Shown one piece after another: positions 43,447-52,805 of a DNA stretch of 64,000 nucleotides. Under the pieces are notes generated by a model. That model was not told the origin of the DNA. It saw nothing but the letters and a program-made list of their open reading frames with translations, and searched no databases. The position numbers and the translations under genes were made by a program. Within the stretch, counting starts at the first letter, position 1. The number at the start of each line of letters is the position of its first letter. This DNA comes from Phycisphaerae bacterium (GTDB lineage: Bacteria > Planctomycetota > Phycisphaerae > UBA1845 > CAIVHJ01), in the NCBI GenBank assembly GCA_022072405.1, contig JAJVHX010000007.1, forward strand, positions 62,001 through 126,000. Reading direction: 5' to 3'.

Positions 43447-44112
43447 TTATAATTCCGCCTGAATGAAATTGAGAATGGCGTCACGATTATCCTGCCAGCA
43501 GGATTCTTCGGGCTGGTCAGCGGGCAGTTCCAGTGTGATGGTGGGGATTTTGCGTTCGTAACCCGCCCAGGTGCCGAGGCTGCCCGGCGTGGGGTGGCCG
43601 ATATCCGCATTGACCGGATAATTATTCTCGCGTGCCATGATCCGGGCCAGATTTTCCGCCGGACCGTCATAGTTCACACAGTAGCGCTGCTGATCGATGC
43701 AGTGGATGGTCAGGATGCGGCGCGGTTGATAGCGGCGGAAGAGATCGAGCACTAATTGCGTTTCCGGTTCGCTACCAGCCATCGGCCCGCCAAAGTAGGG
43801 ATCGTCCGGAGGGAGCTGCTTCCAGTTGGCTGACGGAAAGTTGCGGTTCAGATCGACACCATGGCCATTCTGCCGTGTTTTCTTGACCAATCCATCCGGG
43901 TTCAGATGCGGAACAACCACCAGATGTTCATCCATCATATTGCCGACGGCGGTGCGGAGTAATTCAACTACACAATCGCCGACATAAGCGCTTTGCGGTT
44001 CATCACCGTGAATCCCCGCCAGGATCATGATCACCGGGGCCGGCTTGACCAGTTCGTAAACATGAATCGGAGCACCATGAACCGAGGTGCCCAGCACATG
44101 GGTCTTTAACAT
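43447..44112 (-). CDS. M14 zinc peptidase, MpaA-like murein peptide amidase
   Basis: 221-residue cytoplasmic metallocarboxypeptidase. Zinc ligands: His35 and Glu38 in AGIHGDEPQ and a third His in LTIHCIDQQ. Substrate-binding NPDGL and GVDLNRNFPSANW are typical of the MpaA subfamily, which removes diaminopimelate from recycled murein tripeptide. The catalytic Glu is in PTITLELPADQP near the C terminus. No signal peptide. The opening LGTSVHGAPIHVYEL resembles the GRSxxGRPI start of M14 enzymes. Sits between accA and pgpA, all on the minus strand with short spacers, suggesting an envelope-maintenance operon (inference). Confidence 0.88.
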   Translation of the reverse strand: MLKTHVLGTSVHGAPIHVYELVKPAPVIMILAGIHGDEPQSAYVGDCVVELLRTAVGNMMDEHLVVVPHLNPDGLVKKTRQNGHGVDLNRNFPSANWKQLPPDDPYFGGPMAGSEPETQLVLDLFRRYQPRRILTIHCIDQQRYCVNYDGPAENLARIMARENNYPVNADIGHPTPGSLGTWAGYERKIPTITLELPADQPEESCWQDNRDAILNFIQAEL

Positions 44113-44148
44113 GGCTTATTCGCCGTAATTAGTATTGGGCGCGATTAT

Positions 44149-45297
44149 TTATACGCTCTCAACGGCAGCGACAGGAGCAGGAGAACGGCGATGTTTGGAA
44201 GCACCATCAACAGAAGCTGCATCCGCCAGTCGATCCGCCCCCTGGGCCTTGGGTTTACGGATTCGGGGAGGGGTGGCTGGTTTGTTCGCCGATTCAAAGA
44301 AGCTGCCGACAGTCCGCAAGCGATTGTAGCGGCGCTTCAGCAGCGTGTCGATCCGTACGCGTTTGAGTTCTCGTAGTGTTTTGGCGAGGTATTGATCAAC
44401 TGCCTGGATGGTTTCATCCGGACGGCGGTGAGCACCACCCAGCGGTTCGGGAATGATGTCATCAATGATTTGTAACTTGAGCAGTTCATTAGCGGTCAGA
44501 TGCAGCGATTCGGCTGCCCGCCGGGCCTGTTCGCCTGTCTTGAATAGGATAGCGGCGCAACCTTCCGGAGAAATTACCGAATAGAAGGAATGCTGCAGTA
44601 ACGCCATGCGATCGCCCACGCCGATGCCCAATGCCCCGCCGCTGCCGCCCTCACCGATGACGACGCAGACGATGGGACATTTGAGACGGGACATCTCCAG
44701 CAGGTTGACGGCGATGGCTTGAGAGATTCCCCGCTCTTCCGCACCGATTCCCGGATAAGCGCCCTGGGTATCAATCAGACAGACGATCGGCAGGTTAAAT
44801 TTTTCTGCCAACTTCATTTTCAGCAACGATTTACGGTATCCTTCCGGATGGGCACAGCCGAAGTGGCAGGCGATTTTTTCCTTGGTATCTTTGCCTTTAT
44901 TATGGCCGACCAGCATCACCTTGTGGCCGGCTATCCGACCAAAACCGCAGACCATCGCTTTATCATCACCAAAGGTCCGGTCACCATGCAGCTCCACAAA
45001 ATCCTTCACCATGAAACGCAGATAATCACTGATGATCGGGCGGCGGGGGTGTCTGGCGACCTGAACGGTCTCCCAGGCGGTCAGCTTGGTGTAGATTTCA
45101 CGGGTCATGCCCCGCAGGAGATTGCGCAATTCGCCGATCGGCTCACTCAGATCCCGCCCAGTGGTCTGCTGCTGGGCTTCCAGTTGGGCAATCTCCTGCT
45201 CGATCCGCGCCAGTGGCTTTTCAAACTCCAGTAAGCCACTACCACTCACTGCGGTGTTACCATTGCCAGCGGAAGAATTCACGATCGTGTCAGCCAT
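44149..45297 (-). CDS. accA: Acetyl-CoA carboxylase carboxyltransferase subunit alpha
   Basis: Transfers carboxyl from carboxybiotin to acetyl-CoA, making malonyl-CoA for fatty-acid synthesis, together with AccD. Family blocks seen: FEKPLARIEQEIAQLEAQQQ, RHPRRPIISDYLRFMVKDFV, ELHGDRTFGDDKAMVCGFGR, DTQGAYPGIGAEERGISQAI and the oxyanion-hole GEGGSGGALGIGVGDRMALL. At 382 residues it is about 60 longer than E. coli AccA. Some 15 residues are added at the N terminus and about 45 at the C terminus, where a Lys/Arg/Pro/Ala-rich tail follows YNRLRTVGSF. accB, accC and accD are not in the window. Confidence 0.96.
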   Translation of the reverse strand: MADTIVNSSAGNGNTAVSGSGLLEFEKPLARIEQEIAQLEAQQQTTGRDLSEPIGELRNLLRGMTREIYTKLTAWETVQVARHPRRPIISDYLRFMVKDFVELHGDRTFGDDKAMVCGFGRIAGHKVMLVGHNKGKDTKEKIACHFGCAHPEGYRKSLLKMKLAEKFNLPIVCLIDTQGAYPGIGAEERGISQAIAVNLLEMSRLKCPIVCVVIGEGGSGGALGIGVGDRMALLQHSFYSVISPEGCAAILFKTGEQARRAAESLHLTANELLKLQIIDDIIPEPLGGAHRRPDETIQAVDQYLAKTLRELKRVRIDTLLKRRYNRLRTVGSFFESANKPATPPRIRKPKAQGADRLADAASVDGASKHRRSPAPVAAVESV

Positions 45298-45667
45298 AAT
45301 ACCTGCTTCTCGAAAATAATTTCTCCCCCAGCCGTGGGAACCAGGACAGAAAGGACCGCGCGCTTGATACTAAAGGTAATAGGGTAACCAACCTGCCAAA
45401 CTCTGCAAGTATAAAGCACTCAGTAGCCCACCATTTCAGACCTCTCCGCTTGAATACTTGTTATAATCAATTACCTGGAAATAAGTTGCAGAATTTGACC
45501 TGCCCACACAAGCAACATCGATAATATCGGGGTGCACCATTGTATCTATTTTAATTATTATTACTTGTGGGGGATTTCTTACAGGCGGTAGTTTTGAGAA
45601 AATTGTAGTTCATCCATACTTGCGGGAACATGTCATATGAATCTGCTTGCACACGAACAGGTTATGT

Positions 45668-45696
45668 TTGACAGAAGCTCATTCATGGTTTAGATT
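45668..45696 (+). promoter_or_regulatory. Sigma-70 promoter upstream of the pseudopilin gene
   Basis: TTGACA, 17-bp spacer, TAGATT. The transcript would start near 45703, leaving about 160 nt of leader before the start at 45865. The rest of the 567-bp accA/pseudopilin spacer (45298-45864) is AT-rich, especially 45530-45730, with a TATAAT at about 45462 and no gene. Confidence 0.6.
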
Positions 45697-45864
45697 TCTT
45701 AATGTCGAATTTGAAAATTTTATTTTGCAGCAATTCGCATTCGTAAGTTTCCAGAGGATGTCCACAAGTCGTAGATGATATTGGCTGCCTTCCCAGCCAG
45801 ATCGTCATGTTTTTGGTCGCTCATATCAGTACATCTCACTTCGGAGAAAGAAAGGAGTCGTTTC

Positions 45865-47067
45865 ATGCTACGCGCTGCGCATAACCGATTCAGTGGTCGA
45901 GGTTTTACTCTGATCGAACTTCTGGTAGTCGTCGCGATTATTGCCCTGTTGATCTCGATCCTGCTACCCACGCTGGCCAACGCCCGCGAACAGGCCAAGG
46001 CGATTCGCTGTCTGGCCAATCTCAAGGATCTGGGATCATCCGCCAATACCTACGCCTCCAATGATACGAAAGGGTTGTTGATTCCGGTTCATTATCGTTC
46101 CGTTCTTCCGTTATTTGGGGGTGGGGGCTTCGCGCCCCAGGGTAGTGGTGGATGTTATCTGCAGGGCGACATTCAGTGGGGTGGCAAGGGTGGTAATCCC
46201 ACGCTCTTTAATCAGGCACAAGGTCAGACTTCAACCTATGCCAATAAATGGGCCTTCACCCATGCCTATCAGTATGGTCCGGGTGATCGACCACTGAACA
46301 AGATCATTTACAAGAACCCGGATAATGCCCATTGGCCTTCTTACAATGGTGACGTACCCCATGGACAAGTGATTAAGAATGATGTCAATCTCGCTGCGGC
46401 ACTGCAGGATGCCTCGGTGAAAATGGATGTCTTCCGCTGCCCGTCGGATACCGGCTGGGAGGATGGTCGCGCCGGTGACCATTATCTGAATACGGGGTAT
46501 GTACGTATTGATCGAGGTATTACAAAAGGCACTTCGTTGTATGAGTTCTCGGGTAACAGCTACAAGAATTCCATGAACTGGCTGGAGGTCGGCAATAAGT
46601 TTTATTCCACTACGATCTGGAATACGCCGTTGGATATGGTCAATGATCCCAGCAGCCTGGTGATGATGTCTGAAGGTAATGCTGAGGATACGGTTTTCTG
46701 GAATCGCAATGAGTTAAGTAGCATTGTGGGCGGAAATGTTGATCAGTGGTGGGTGCAGGGTTGGCATCAGAAGGATGGCATCCAGGAATTTCAGACCAAT
46801 TTTGCCGATGGTCACGCGGCCAAGATGAAACAGGCGATCATTTCTACTTATTCGGTATATCAAGCAACGGCTGACACATTGCATTCAGGTTCACCGGCTA
46901 TGCGCGGCTCCAAACCGGCGTTCCTAGATGCTGCTCCGGCTGGGGCAGGCTCGGTTGAAGCTGGCGGCCACCTGGGATATTGGGGTAACAAGATGTATCG
47001 CGGTGACAACTGGAAAGTGGATAACCTCCCGGCTCCGCCGATCTTTATTATGGACCATACGGGCTGA
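45865..47067 (+). CDS. Type IV pseudopilin-like secreted protein
   Basis: 400 residues with a class III signal peptide: basic leader up to FSGRG, then FTLIELLVVVAIIALLISIL with the Gly/Phe cleavage site and Glu5 of prepilins. After the helix comes PTLANAREQAKAIRCLANLK, then a long beta-rich domain and, near the C terminus, NFADGHAAKMK, the 'DG' motif of planctomycete pseudopilin-like proteins. AAAGGAG lies 8 bp upstream of the ATG. It would be processed by a type II/IV prepilin peptidase, a different system from the Flp-type operon at 32 kb. Role in secretion or surface structure is unknown; planctomycetes carry many such genes. Confidence 0.92.
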   Translation: MLRAAHNRFSGRGFTLIELLVVVAIIALLISILLPTLANAREQAKAIRCLANLKDLGSSANTYASNDTKGLLIPVHYRSVLPLFGGGGFAPQGSGGCYLQGDIQWGGKGGNPTLFNQAQGQTSTYANKWAFTHAYQYGPGDRPLNKIIYKNPDNAHWPSYNGDVPHGQVIKNDVNLAAALQDASVKMDVFRCPSDTGWEDGRAGDHYLNTGYVRIDRGITKGTSLYEFSGNSYKNSMNWLEVGNKFYSTTIWNTPLDMVNDPSSLVMMSEGNAEDTVFWNRNELSSIVGGNVDQWWVQGWHQKDGIQEFQTNFADGHAAKMKQAIISTYSVYQATADTLHSGSPAMRGSKPAFLDAAPAGAGSVEAGGHLGYWGNKMYRGDNWKVDNLPAPPIFIMDHTG

Positions 47068-47124
47068 TGTGAGCATAATCTGGCGCGTGGATAGCAGTTT
47101 TTAACCACAACAGGAGGTGCTCAG

Positions 47125-47574
47125 ATGTCGCCGTCGCACAAACATCATGGACACGAATCTCATCGTCAGGGTAAATCCGCCAGCTCCAAACAACCGGTCA
47201 TGCTCATCGCACTGGGAGCGGTGCTGTTGGGCGGGGCGGGATATTATTTCTGGTCCAGTCAGCCGCAGGATGCGTCACAGATTGCGCAGCAGATGCTGCA
47301 AGGCGAATCATCCCCGGCTGGATCAGGAGCTGATTCTTCAGCCTCAGTTGAGGAAGAAGGATCATCCGACGGACGGCTGGCGGAGAATGGCAGTGTGGAA
47401 AATGCTACCGAAGATTCGGACCAGGCCACCGCTCAAGCGGCACCCAGGACGCCCCGGCCTCGCAAGCCCAGGGGGGATGCTGCCGATTCCGAAACCGAGG
47501 AATCGGAGGGTGATGCGGATCATCCGATTCCCGGAGCAGGAGAACCGACCGGAAAGCGGGTCAATGCCCATTAA
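47125..47574 (+). CDS. Small membrane protein cotranscribed with the pseudopilin
   Basis: 149 residues, no known family. A His/Ser/Lys-rich N terminus (SPSHKHHGHESHRQGK) precedes one membrane helix (MLIALGAVLLGGAGYYFW), then an acidic, Ser/Glu/Asp-rich low-complexity tail with a basic Pro/Arg patch (RTPRPRKPR). It starts 57 bp after the pseudopilin stop with AGGAGG upstream and ends 50 bp before an intrinsic terminator, so the two genes form one operon. The topology suggests a cytoplasmic His-rich end and an external disordered tail. A partner of the pseudopilin is possible but not shown. Confidence 0.75.
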   Translation: MSPSHKHHGHESHRQGKSASSKQPVMLIALGAVLLGGAGYYFWSSQPQDASQIAQQMLQGESSPAGSGADSSASVEEEGSSDGRLAENGSVENATEDSDQATAQAAPRTPRPRKPRGDAADSETEESEGDADHPIPGAGEPTGKRVNAH

Positions 47575-47622
47575 CCGGCTGCGGTGGTTATACGATCGCG
47601 GCAATACCACCTGATCAGTATT

Positions 47623-47655
47623 AAAGGCCCCCAGCCCAGACTTGGGGCCTTTTTT
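47623..47655 (+). terminator. Rho-independent terminator of the pseudopilin operon
   Basis: 9-bp stem AAAGGCCCC / GGGGCCTTT with a 12-nt loop and a run of six T. It clearly closes the two-gene operon. Confidence 0.85.
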
Positions 47656-47824
47656 ATTGGGGGCGGTACGAGCGGAACCATTTGTCTCGATAACCATGGC
47701 TTAAAGCGGTTTCGGCTTAATCGTTCCGGTAGATCCTTACCCAGAAATACAAGAGGATCGGGTTTCGAGAAGCCGCGGATTCTAACCAGCGCATCCAGTT
47801 ACACGCATGCGCACGCTCTAGCAA

Positions 47825-47848
47825 CGCGCAGGCTAAAGCCTGCGGCGC
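47825..47848. repeat. Family C palindrome
   Basis: CGCAGGC-TAAA-GCCTGCG, a perfect 7-bp stem in the 439-bp gap (47575-48013) between the pseudopilin operon and the lipoprotein gene. Further right a TTGACA at 47889 may start the lipoprotein transcript, but its -10 is poor. Confidence 0.6.
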
Positions 47849-47946
47849 TTTGGCAGGTGACTCAACACCCTTGATCTGGCGGGATGGATTGACATTATCA
47901 GCTAAAAACGATACTTATGACCAATTCCCGGGTACCTGCAGCCCCT

Positions 47947-47970
47947 CGTTGGACCGCTACCGGTCCAACG
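47947..47970 (+). promoter_or_regulatory. Leader hairpin before the lipoprotein gene
   Basis: CGTTGGACCG-CTAC-CGGTCCAACG, a perfect 10-bp stem with a 4-nt loop, 44 nt upstream of the lipoprotein start. No T-tract follows, so a terminator role is unlikely; it may affect mRNA stability or translation. Confidence 0.5.
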
Positions 47971-48013
47971 GCCTGGGTTGGGAACGAGGTATCCATTTTC
48001 GAGGCCCCCAACC

Positions 48014-48469
48014 ATGAGCAGCTTGAAGTTGAGCCTGTGGGCTTGTTGTCTGGTGGGACTGGTCGTGTCCGGGTGTGGTGAGCCGAATAAACCCACCACA
48101 CCGCAACGGGTGATACCTCAGGAGCGGGCCTTCTTCTCCGATGTTCCCCTGCCGGTCGGTTTTAATATCAACGACCGGGCTTCGGAAGATCGGATGAGTG
48201 GTGAGCGGCGGATTTATGTGCGCCATGTGTATGAGGGACGCGGCGAGGCCTATGCGATCCGCTCATTTTATCTGGAACAGATGCCGCAGTATCAGTGGCA
48301 GGTGGTGAGTGTCGGCAATACCGGCGGGATGCATACCATCCGCCTGACCAAGGAGCGTGAATCCTGCACCATCACCGTGTCGGCGTTTACCACCCGCTGG
48401 CGGGATGGCGTGCGGGTCGAAATATTGATCACTCAGGAAAGTGGGGCGGCGGCAACGCCCCGTAAATAA
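48014..48469 (+). CDS. Lipoprotein of unknown function
   Basis: 151 residues. Signal peptide LWACCLVGLVVSGCGEP with a lipobox (VSGC), so the mature protein is lipid-anchored; the residue after Cys is Gly, not Asp. The rest is one small alpha+beta domain: FNINDRASEDRMSGERRIYV, a helix (EAYAIRSFYLEQMPQYQWQV) and strands ending VRVEILITQ. It resembles the small 'DUF4810/Vpu-like' lipoproteins only in size, and I do not assign a family. The ATG at 48014 was chosen over one at 47978 because the signal peptide follows directly. A family A repeat lies 3 bp after the stop. Confidence 0.8.
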   Translation: MSSLKLSLWACCLVGLVVSGCGEPNKPTTPQRVIPQERAFFSDVPLPVGFNINDRASEDRMSGERRIYVRHVYEGRGEAYAIRSFYLEQMPQYQWQVVSVGNTGGMHTIRLTKERESCTITVSAFTTRWRDGVRVEILITQESGAAATPRK

Positions 48470-48471
48470 TC

Positions 48472-48561
48472 GGTACTGGTAGCGTTTGAACCCAAATTCA
48501 AAACCACCCTGTTGAAGTCCGCTCCCTGACGGTCGCGGCTCGGTGAAACGATACCACTACC
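48472..48561 (-). repeat. Family A element, reverse copy
   Basis: 90 bp from GGTACTGGTAGCGTTT to AAACGATACCACTACC (two mismatched positions). It fills the gap between the lipoprotein gene and the YfgM-like gene, 3 bp from one stop and 17 bp before the next start. Confidence 0.85.
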
Positions 48562-48578
48562 AAATATCAGAGTAACCT

Positions 48579-49385
48579 ATGAAGTCAGAACGTCGTGCTG
48601 AATTGAAAACCAATGACTTGTCCATCTATGTGGATCAGATGGTTCATTATGTTCAGAATAACACCAACAAGGTGATCCTGTTTGCGGTGCTGCTGGTGGC
48701 TTTGGTCGGGGCGCTGCTGTTCAGATCATACACCAGTGAGAAGTGGCGGCTGCAGGGGTGGCAGGCCTACTACGGCAGCATGCAGGCCCTCGCCGCCCAG
48801 CAGGATGATCCGCAGTGGGGCGACAAGGCGCTGGCTCAATTGCAACTGGTGGCGAGTGAGTATCCCAGTCTGCCGGTGGCGCCGCGGGCCAGGCTGTTGA
48901 ACGGGGCGCTGGCGCTGCAACTGGCGAACGAAAGCGATGAGGTCACGCTGAAGAAAAAATATCTGGATCAGGCCCGGCAGTCGTTTCTGGCGATACTCAA
49001 CGTGCCGGGCGCCGCTCTGCCGTTCCGAGCAGCGGCACTCAGCAGCCTGGTCAGTGTGGAGCAAAGCGCCTTCGTACTGGATGGCGATCCTGCCCACAGC
49101 GCCACAGCCAAAGGCTATCTCGAGCAGATCAAGAACGGTAAGGAATTTACGGGCACGCCTTATCAGACAGTGGCCTTGGCGCGGCTGGATGAATTTGAAC
49201 GCCTGTGGCAGAAAATTGATTTTCCGCCGCCGGCTCCTACGACGCAGACGGCGGAATCGCAACCTGACACCCAGCCTATGGGTGCCACTTCCCAGCCGGC
49301 TGTTGATGCGGAAGAAGCAATTTCCGACAGTGACCAACCCGACAACGGGGATGAATCCTCTCCGGCAGAAGACCTGGAACCCTGA
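48579..49385 (+). CDS. YfgM-like TPR membrane protein
   Basis: 268 residues: short cytoplasmic N terminus, one membrane helix (VILFAVLLVALVGALLF) and an external helical domain with TPR-like pairs (WQAYYGSMQALAAQ, GDKALAQLQLVASEYP, PRARLLNGALALQLAN, LDQARQSFLAILNVPG). YfgM and related tetratricopeptide proteins act as periplasmic chaperone adaptors at the Sec translocon, so a role in envelope folding is plausible. The C-terminal 60 residues are an acidic, Gln/Thr-rich disordered tail. Followed by a terminator at 49457, so it ends its transcription unit. Confidence 0.78.
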   Translation: MKSERRAELKTNDLSIYVDQMVHYVQNNTNKVILFAVLLVALVGALLFRSYTSEKWRLQGWQAYYGSMQALAAQQDDPQWGDKALAQLQLVASEYPSLPVAPRARLLNGALALQLANESDEVTLKKKYLDQARQSFLAILNVPGAALPFRAAALSSLVSVEQSAFVLDGDPAHSATAKGYLEQIKNGKEFTGTPYQTVALARLDEFERLWQKIDFPPPAPTTQTAESQPDTQPMGATSQPAVDAEEAISDSDQPDNGDESSPAEDLEP

Positions 49386-49456
49386 TTCCTGATGAATATG
49401 CTCTAACGAGATCAGTACCGTTTTTGCTGTTTTTTTTTATTAGAAATGGCAATCGC

Positions 49457-49479
49457 GGGCCAATTTCGGCCCATTTTTT
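49457..49479 (+). terminator. Rho-independent terminator
   Basis: GGGCC-AATTTC-GGCCC followed by ATTTTTT, downstream of the YfgM-like gene. A TATAAT at 49515-49520 between this terminator and the protease gene may be part of the protease promoter. Confidence 0.7.
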
Positions 49480-49572
49480 GCATTTCCAGCGCTCGCGCGG
49501 GGCTGTGGCGGGGATATAATTTAATAGCCATTTCATCCATCCTGTAGCTTTGAATTTTGGGGAGAGCGGTTC

Positions 49573-52500
49573 ATGTGCCGAGTGAATAAGACACTGTCGG
49601 TCGCAGGCGGTGTGTTGTTGCTGGTCGGTGGGTTGTTATCCTGCCAGGGCGAGCCGGTCGATGCGCCGGCGGAAATCGCCATGGCTGATTCGCCCAAGAT
49701 TCATCCGTCACTGGCCTCACGGTTGTTAGCGGATGATGCTGAATTCAAGGTCTGGATTTTCTTTACTGACAAGGGAGAGCAATCCACTACCCTACGTCAC
49801 GCACAACTGGCGATTGCGGAAAATTTGTTGCGTCCTGAGGCGCTAACCCGACGGGCGGCGCGAGGCCGTTATGGTGCGGCGTTGCGTTTTGAGGATTGGC
49901 CGGTGCGCAGTGATTATCTGGAAGCGGTTCGCCAAACCGGGGCGCGCATTCACGTCACTAGTCGCTGGTTGAACGCTGCCAGTAGTTGGGTCACCACCGC
50001 ACAACTCCACCACCTCGCCGCTCTGCCCTGCGTCAGTAAAATTCAGCCGGTGCGGCAATTGGCTCGCATCGCACCGGTGTCGGCGACTGAGGCAGGCTCT
50101 GTCGGTCAGCGGCAGAAACACGCCGGATTTTACGGCCTCGCCGAACAACAACTCAACCAGATTAATCTGCCCGCCGTGCATGCCGCCGGATATACCGGAC
50201 AGGGCGTCATCGTCGGCATTCTCGATACCGGATTCAACACCACACATGTAGCATTCAACAATCCGAGTCATCCTCTACAGGTCATCGCCGAGTGGGATTT
50301 TATCAACGATGATCCCGAAACAGCCAACGAACCCGGTGATCCCAGTGATCAACACAATCATGGCACCTATATCCTTGGAACGCTGGCGGCCTATCTGCCT
50401 GATACGCTGGTCGGAGCAGCTTATGACGCCGCCTATGTGTTGGCCAAAACCGAAGATGTCAGCCAGGAAGTGCCCGCCGAAGAAGATAATTACGTCGCCG
50501 GTTTGGAATTTGTGGAGCAGAACGGTGCGGACCTGGCCACCAGCTCGCTGGGTTATATTGACTGGTATACGCAGGCTGATCTCGATGGGCTGACCGCGGT
50601 GACTACCATCGCGGTGAATATTGCCACCGCCAACGGCCTCTATATTACCACTGCAGCAGGTAACGAAGGCCACGACAGCAACCCGCTGACCAGCCATCTG
50701 ATCGCTCCCGCTGATGCTTTGCAGGTGCTGACCTGCGGAGCGGTAAGTGTGACGGGCACGATCGCCGGTTTCAGTTCCGATGGTCCGACAGCGGATGGCC
50801 GGGTCAAACCGGAACTGCTGGCCTGCGGTGTGAACACCATGACCGTCTCCGCGATCAATCCCAATAATTACGCGGTCGTCAACGGTACGTCACTCTCGAC
50901 GCCGCTGCTGGCGGGAGTAGTCGCCTGCCTGGTGGATGCCCGGCCTAACTGGACCGTGGATCAGATGCGCTTACATCTGCTGAATACCGGTGATTATTTC
51001 GTTGCCCACCAGACTTATGAGCCGACCTACGTGCGCGGTTATGGAGTGGTTAATGCCTTTCTGGCGATGAACGATTGCAACGCCAACAGCATCGCCGACA
51101 GTGTCGATCTGGCCAATTGCAATGGAGCCGGCTGGTGTCTCGACTGCAACGGCAACGGCGTGCTGGATGGCTGCGATCTCGATGTCACCGATCCCGACGG
51201 TGACACGCAGATCAGCGCCGATTGCAATACCAACATCATTCCGGATGAATGCGATATCGCCGCGCTGTTCAGTGCCGACTGTGATCTGGATGGCCAGCCG
51301 GACGAATGTGAGATCGACGGCGATGGTGACAGTTTTATTGATGATTGTGATGGCTGTCCGACCGATCCATTAAAACAGCAGTTGGGCATTTGCGGCTGCG
51401 GAGTGCCGGATACGGATAGCGATAGTGACGGCACCGCCGACTGTATCGATGGCTGCCCGCTCGATCCACTCAAGATCGCTCCCTTGCAGTGCGGCTGTGG
51501 TGCGTTGGAAACGGATGATGACGGTGACGGTGTCGCCAACTGTCAGGATCTCTGTCCGCTTGATCCCTTGAAATCGATTCCGGCGGTCTGTGGTTGTGGT
51601 GTGGCGGAGACCGATACGGATGCGGATGGACGGCCCGATTGCGTGGACAACTGCGATCTGATCGCCAACCCCGATCAGGCCGACAGTGATGGTGACGGCA
51701 TCGGTGATCTCTGCGATGCACCGCCCAGCGGCGGCGGTGGAGGAGGTGGCGGCGGGGGTACTCCACCACCGGTGGATAGCGATGGTGATGGGATACCGAA
51801 CGGCAGTGATAACTGCCCGCAACTGGCCAACAGCAATCAACTGGATGGCGATGATGACGGCATCGGTGATGCTTGCGATACGGATCTGGACAATGATGGC
51901 GTGAATGATTCGGTAGACAACTGTCCCGCTCTAGCCAATCCCACTCAGCAGGATGCGGATGAAGATAATTGGGGTGATGCCTGCGACAACTGCCCGCAAC
52001 TCGCCAATCCCACACAACTGGACAGTGATGCCGATGGCATCGGTGACGCCTGCGCGCCGGTCATGACGGAGCCTGAACCGGAAGCACCGCCCGCCGCCGA
52101 TCTGGATGGCGATGGTGTTACGGATGGCGATGATAATTGTCCGCAGGTCGCCAATGTTGATCAGGCCGATCTGGATGGCGATGCGATTGGCGACGCCTGC
52201 GATGCGCCGGTGGCGGTGGACCTGGCTATCGAGCTGCAGAGCGGTACGGAATCGTGGGCGCTGGATCAGGCGGTGACGCTGGAGTTAAGCGCGCGGAATC
52301 TTTCCGCTTTCGAGGCTCAGCAGGTTCAGATCATATTGGCGTTGGACTCGGCGGTGGTGGTGATCGATAGCGATGGTGGTGAGGCGGTGGGCACATCGCA
52401 GCGTTGGCTGGTAGCCTCGCTTCCCGCTGGAGGCGAATTACAGCATGCCGTGGTACTCCGGCTGGCCAACCTCGATGAAATCAATCCCGTAACCAGCGTT

Positions 52501-52779
52501 AACCTAACCGCCTCTATCTTTGCACTGCAGAATGACCCGGATGATACGAATAATACGGGTATATGGAGTTGGGTGGTGGATGCGGTGGAGACGATTCCGG
52601 TGGCCCAGGAACAGAGTCAGAATCGACCCTCTGGTGCAGCGCCAGCCCAGGCTGAGCCGGAATCCTCGGCTGCGGGATGCGGAGCCTGTGGCGTGGGTAT
52701 GAGTGGGGCGGTTCCGCTGATGCTGATGGGCTGGGGAGTGATGCGCCGACGACGCCGGACAGTTGGCCGGCGGATATAA
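49573..52779 (+). CDS. Subtilisin-like surface protease with Ca-binding repeats and C-terminal tag
   Basis: 1068 residues. Lipobox-like signal ([12 protein letters not shown]). Peptidase S8 domain about 200-500 with the triad Asp218 (VGILDTGF), His263 (HNHGTY), Ser440 (VNGTSLSTP) and the oxyanion Asn364 (AAGNEGHD). From about 505 to 870 come Cys- and Asp-rich repeats: [13 protein letters not shown]- and DECDIA-type units, then thrombospondin type 3-like DxDxDG repeats ([22 protein letters not shown]), interrupted by a 10-Gly linker. A DUF11/CARDB-like beta domain (about 875-1000) precedes the C-terminal tag: GCGACG, a hydrophobic stretch, then MRRRRR. The tag resembles MYXO-CTERM-like sorting signals. 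Paired with the next gene, which has the same tag. Confidence 0.92.
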   Translation: MCRVNKTLSVAGGVLLLVGGLLSCQGEPVDAPAEIAMADSPKIHPSLASRLLADDAEFKVWIFFTDKGEQSTTLRHAQLAIAENLLRPEALTRRAARGRYGAALRFEDWPVRSDYLEAVRQTGARIHVTSRWLNAASSWVTTAQLHHLAALPCVSKIQPVRQLARIAPVSATEAGSVGQRQKHAGFYGLAEQQLNQINLPAVHAAGYTGQGVIVGILDTGFNTTHVAFNNPSHPLQVIAEWDFINDDPETANEPGDPSDQHNHGTYILGTLAAYLPDTLVGAAYDAAYVLAKTEDVSQEVPAEEDNYVAGLEFVEQNGADLATSSLGYIDWYTQADLDGLTAVTTIAVNIATANGLYITTAAGNEGHDSNPLTSHLIAPADALQVLTCGAVSVTGTIAGFSSDGPTADGRVKPELLACGVNTMTVSAINPNNYAVVNGTSLSTPLLAGVVACLVDARPNWTVDQMRLHLLNTGDYFVAHQTYEPTYVRGYGVVNAFLAMNDCNANSIADSVDLANCNGAGWCLDCNGNGVLDGCDLDVTDPDGDTQISADCNTNIIPDECDIAALFSADCDLDGQPDECEIDGDGDSFIDDCDGCPTDPLKQQLGICGCGVPDTDSDSDGTADCIDGCPLDPLKIAPLQCGCGALETDDDGDGVANCQDLCPLDPLKSIPAVCGCGVAETDTDADGRPDCVDNCDLIANPDQADSDGDGIGDLCDAPPSGGGGGGGGGGTPPPVDSDGDGIPNGSDNCPQLANSNQLDGDDDGIGDACDTDLDNDGVNDSVDNCPALANPTQQDADEDNWGDACDNCPQLANPTQLDSDADGIGDACAPVMTEPEPEAPPAADLDGDGVTDGDDNCPQVANVDQADLDGDAIGDACDAPVAVDLAIELQSGTESWALDQAVTLELSARNLSAFEAQQVQIILALDSAVVVIDSDGGEAVGTSQRWLVASLPAGGELQHAVVLRLANLDEINPVTSVNLTASIFALQNDPDDTNNTGIWSWVVDAVETIPVAQEQSQNRPSGAAPAQAEPESSAAGCGACGVGMSGAVPLMLMGWGVMRRRRRTVGRRI

Positions 52780-52805
52780 TGGATATTATTGACGAGTGAC
52801 AATCC

